Source of the DNA: Fragilaria crotonensis
Lineage: Eukaryota; Bacillariophyta; Fragilariophyceae; Fragilariales; Fragilariaceae
NCBI GenBank assembly: GCA_022925895.1
Contig: JAKSYS010000663.1
Coordinates: 1-34,289 of the forward strand
Direction: 5' to 3'
Length of the DNA: 34,289 nt
The notes under the pieces were generated by a model that worked only from the letters and a program-made list of their open reading frames with translations, was not told where the DNA came from and made no database searches. Made by a program: the position numbers and the translations under genes. Positions 32,361-34,289 of this stretch are shown one piece after another; within the stretch, counting starts at the first letter, position 1, and each line of letters opens with the position of its first letter.

Positions 32361-33590
32361 TGTCAATGCATTAAAGAACGTTTCCTTGCATAAGACATGC
32401 AACACAACTCTGCAGCATTTGGAAATGGATAAAAGGCATTTGACTAAATGGTATGCCTGTTTTATGAAGGGTTCTAAAACTCAAAAGCCTACCATCAACG
32501 GCATTGGTATGTCCAGCACAAGACAAGTGGCAGCACCAGACAATCCACAACACTTCAAGGTTAATTTATCAGGATGAACTTGACATTATGTTGCACTTCT
32601 TGTTGCTCTACAACGGTAGTCCACTCAAGTTATTGTAAAAATATATTGTGCCAACAACATATTCCTCATGTTTTGCTTCTTCAAGGTGCCCCAAAGTGCA
32701 TGTGAGATTCTGGTGCACTCAGGCAACGTCAGGCACCATGCTTCACCATTGAAGTATTGTGAATTAAATGATATGTATTCACCTTGGGCAACCCTGATGA
32801 TGTGCTCATTGCAATCTGCAATTGGTCCAGTGCTGATCAACCAAGGAGGATAAATGCTGCAGACTGCCTTGGAGGAGTTTGTCATGTTTGACCTGGACCA
32901 GGGGTCAAATGGTATGGCAGTGCTGTAGATCATCCTTAGAAAACTGTAACACAGGTCAGCCTTTGCTTTTGGTTTGGTCAACAAATTCTTAGTGAAGAAA
33001 TGCTGCTAAAATGCCAGTCACTTGCTGCCATCAGAGCTCCGAGCATTGACAGTATCAACATCTACAAGCAGGCAGTTATCTGGGGAACAAGCATCCTGTC
33101 TTGGAAGATGTGGTGCTGCATGGGTTGGCTAAAGCTATTCCTACAGCTGATGGGTGATGCAACAGTATCGAAACAACTTCTGCAGTCACCAATATTTGTG
33201 TTGGTGTGCCCTTTGGACCAGCATACCGCCCATGCTGACACTGTTGTTGCAAAAATATCCCCGGTTCAGTTAATGACAGAAAAGTGGCAAGGCAATGGGG
33301 AGATTTCATTTGCAAATTGACCTGAGTTTTCAATTTGTCAGTAGGCGGGAAGTGTGCTGCCTGTTGCTGTTGATTCTGCCATCTCACTAGAGAAATATGC
33401 CTGGGGCAATGCAAGTCAAGAAGATCTTGCTGGCAACATTGTTGCCAATTTTTCCGGAGGGGGGAATGAACTGGGAAGCAAATATATTTTAGCGGGAACT
33501 CTTCTGCATCCAAACATCACAAGACATTGGAAATGCAGCTTGTTTGCCAATAATGCATTGTGCAGTGTGCAGTCATGATGATGCCTTGAT
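32361..33590. other. Unexplained 1.2-kb segment of distinct texture
   Basis: This stretch lacks the GTAC clusters on either side and is rich in TTGCTG/TGTTGC-type words. Medium-length frames are open on both strands (minus 32,984-32,625, 120 residues; minus 33,513-33,076, 145 residues; plus 33,000-33,320, 106 residues), but none shows a recognisable domain. An old transposon remnant or a non-coding insertion is the best guess. Confidence 0.35.
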
Positions 33591-33815
33591 GTACTGATCC
33601 ACTGTTGGACGGAGCACGGAGCCCTGTAAGCTGTTCACGGTGTACTGGGTACTGCTAATGACAATTCGATTGGGCATGGTATGCTGTACAGTATAATACT
33701 ACGCATTTACTCTCTACGTAAACACAGAGATGGCACTTCGACGAAAACAAATGACGGATCTCGGATCTTGCATGGACAGCCCACTGCTGTGGCGTCGCTG
33801 AAATAGTGATTCCCC
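33591..33815 (+). promoter_or_regulatory. Upstream region of the disulfide isomerase gene
   Basis: Short intergenic stretch with four GTAC sites (33,590-33,695), like those upstream of other genes here. No TATA box is clear. Confidence 0.35.
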
Positions 33816-34289
33816 ATGATGCTCCAGGCCTTTCTTGTCTTTCTTTCCGTCTTGACTGTCGTGTCTGGTGATGGCCTTCATCTGACAGCTGACAACTATG
33901 ATTTATTGACGGCTGATAAATCAGTCTTTATAAAGTACTATGCGCCTTGGGTAAGCAATGTCCATGTGCAACGATGTACCTGGTATGGCTGTAAATGTTT
34001 ACTACCGTATGTCCACTTGTCAAGTGTCTCATTTTTCGTTTACTCCATCAATTCATATTGTTCCTCCCCTTCTCTCGCAACTATATTCCAGTGTGGTCAT
34101 TGCAAAACCTCGCTCCGAATGGGACAAACTTGCTGCCGATTGGGTCGACAGTCCGATGGGTCTGGTCGCCGAGGTCGATTGTACATCTCCCGAAGGTAAA
34201 AATTGTGTACCGCGCATCGTATCACTGGATTCCCCACCATTCGGTATGGCGATCCCAAGGACTTGCTGCAGTACAACGGAGGTCGGACG
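33816..34289 (+). CDS. Protein disulfide isomerase family protein, N-terminal part
   Basis: The ATG at 33,816 (or the next codon, also ATG) starts a signal peptide (MLQAFLVFLSVLTVVSG), followed by the thioredoxin fold: LHLTADNYDLLTADKSVFIK, YYAPW, then across an intron CGHCK, giving the PDI active site WCGHC. The rest of the fold continues with EWDKLAADWVDSPMGLVAEV and, after another one-base frame change near 34,205, RITGFPTIRYGDPKDLLQYN with the cis-proline of thioredoxins. The gene runs off the right edge. It should oxidise or shuffle disulfides in the ER lumen. A frame change just after CGHCK (an A run) is the usual one-base kind. The later domains and any KDEL signal are not visible. Confidence 0.9.
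33951..34091 (+). other. Intron (141 nt) splitting the WCGHC active site
   Basis: GTAAGC donor directly after the Trp codon and TATTCCAG acceptor directly before TGTGGTCATTGC (CGHC). Joining is phase 0. Reading through the intron instead loses the active site. Confidence 0.92.

Noticed and set aside
1-34289. tRNA, rRNA, CRISPR array or bacterial-type operon
   Set aside because: No cloverleaf, rRNA core motif, spaced direct-repeat array or ribosome-binding-site series was seen; introns and gene families are eukaryotic.

Overview
The window looks like nuclear DNA from a diatom, probably a pennate one. This is inferred from four things: short GT-AG introns (65-141 nt), single-exon or intron-poor genes of stramenopile character, an abundance of LINE and Ty3/gypsy retroelements, and intergenic DNA crowded with GTAC palindromes. 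No RNA gene, CRISPR array or bacterial-type operon was seen.

The left 13.5 kb is a stack of mobile elements. Bases 1 to about 7,665 hold a plus-strand non-LTR retrotransposon. Its 5' end lies outside the window. It carries an N-terminal/coiled-coil region, an APE-type endonuclease, reverse transcriptase, RNase H, a C-terminal tail and a 3' hairpin. It abuts the broken end of a minus-strand DNA-transposon gene (about 7,670-8,557), whose AT-rich upstream part runs to about 9,115. There it interrupts the integrase of a minus-strand Ty3/gypsy element (9,100-13,540). That element is itself split between protease and reverse transcriptase by a solo LTR of the same family (10,987-11,370, flanked by CTGCT). 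Bases 13,541-14,880 hold unidentified, probably transposon-derived coding scraps.

The right part is host genes. There is an aquaporin-like channel (15,387-16,247, +). Next is a very large minus-strand gene (24,625 to 16,312) that combines a bromodomain, PHD finger, PWWP/Tudor-like module, five tandem Tudor-like repeats and two AT-hooks. A plus-strand gene at 26,218 has an EDC1/PNRC-type decapping-activator motif. A minus-strand GH81 beta-1,3-glucanase (31,167 to 27,663) has a membrane anchor and a Cys-rich tail. A protein disulfide isomerase (33,816 to the right edge) has an intron that splits its active site. About 1.3 kb before the isomerase (32,360-33,590) is unexplained DNA of different texture.

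One caution applies throughout. Host genes and transposons alike carry single-base frame changes roughly every 400-700 bp, many in homopolymers, while the domains stay perfectly recognisable across them. This looks more like an unpolished consensus than gene death, so frameshifts should not be read as pseudogenisation without checking. Where a gene is listed as one CDS, the span covers several open frames joined by such indels and by the introns noted.
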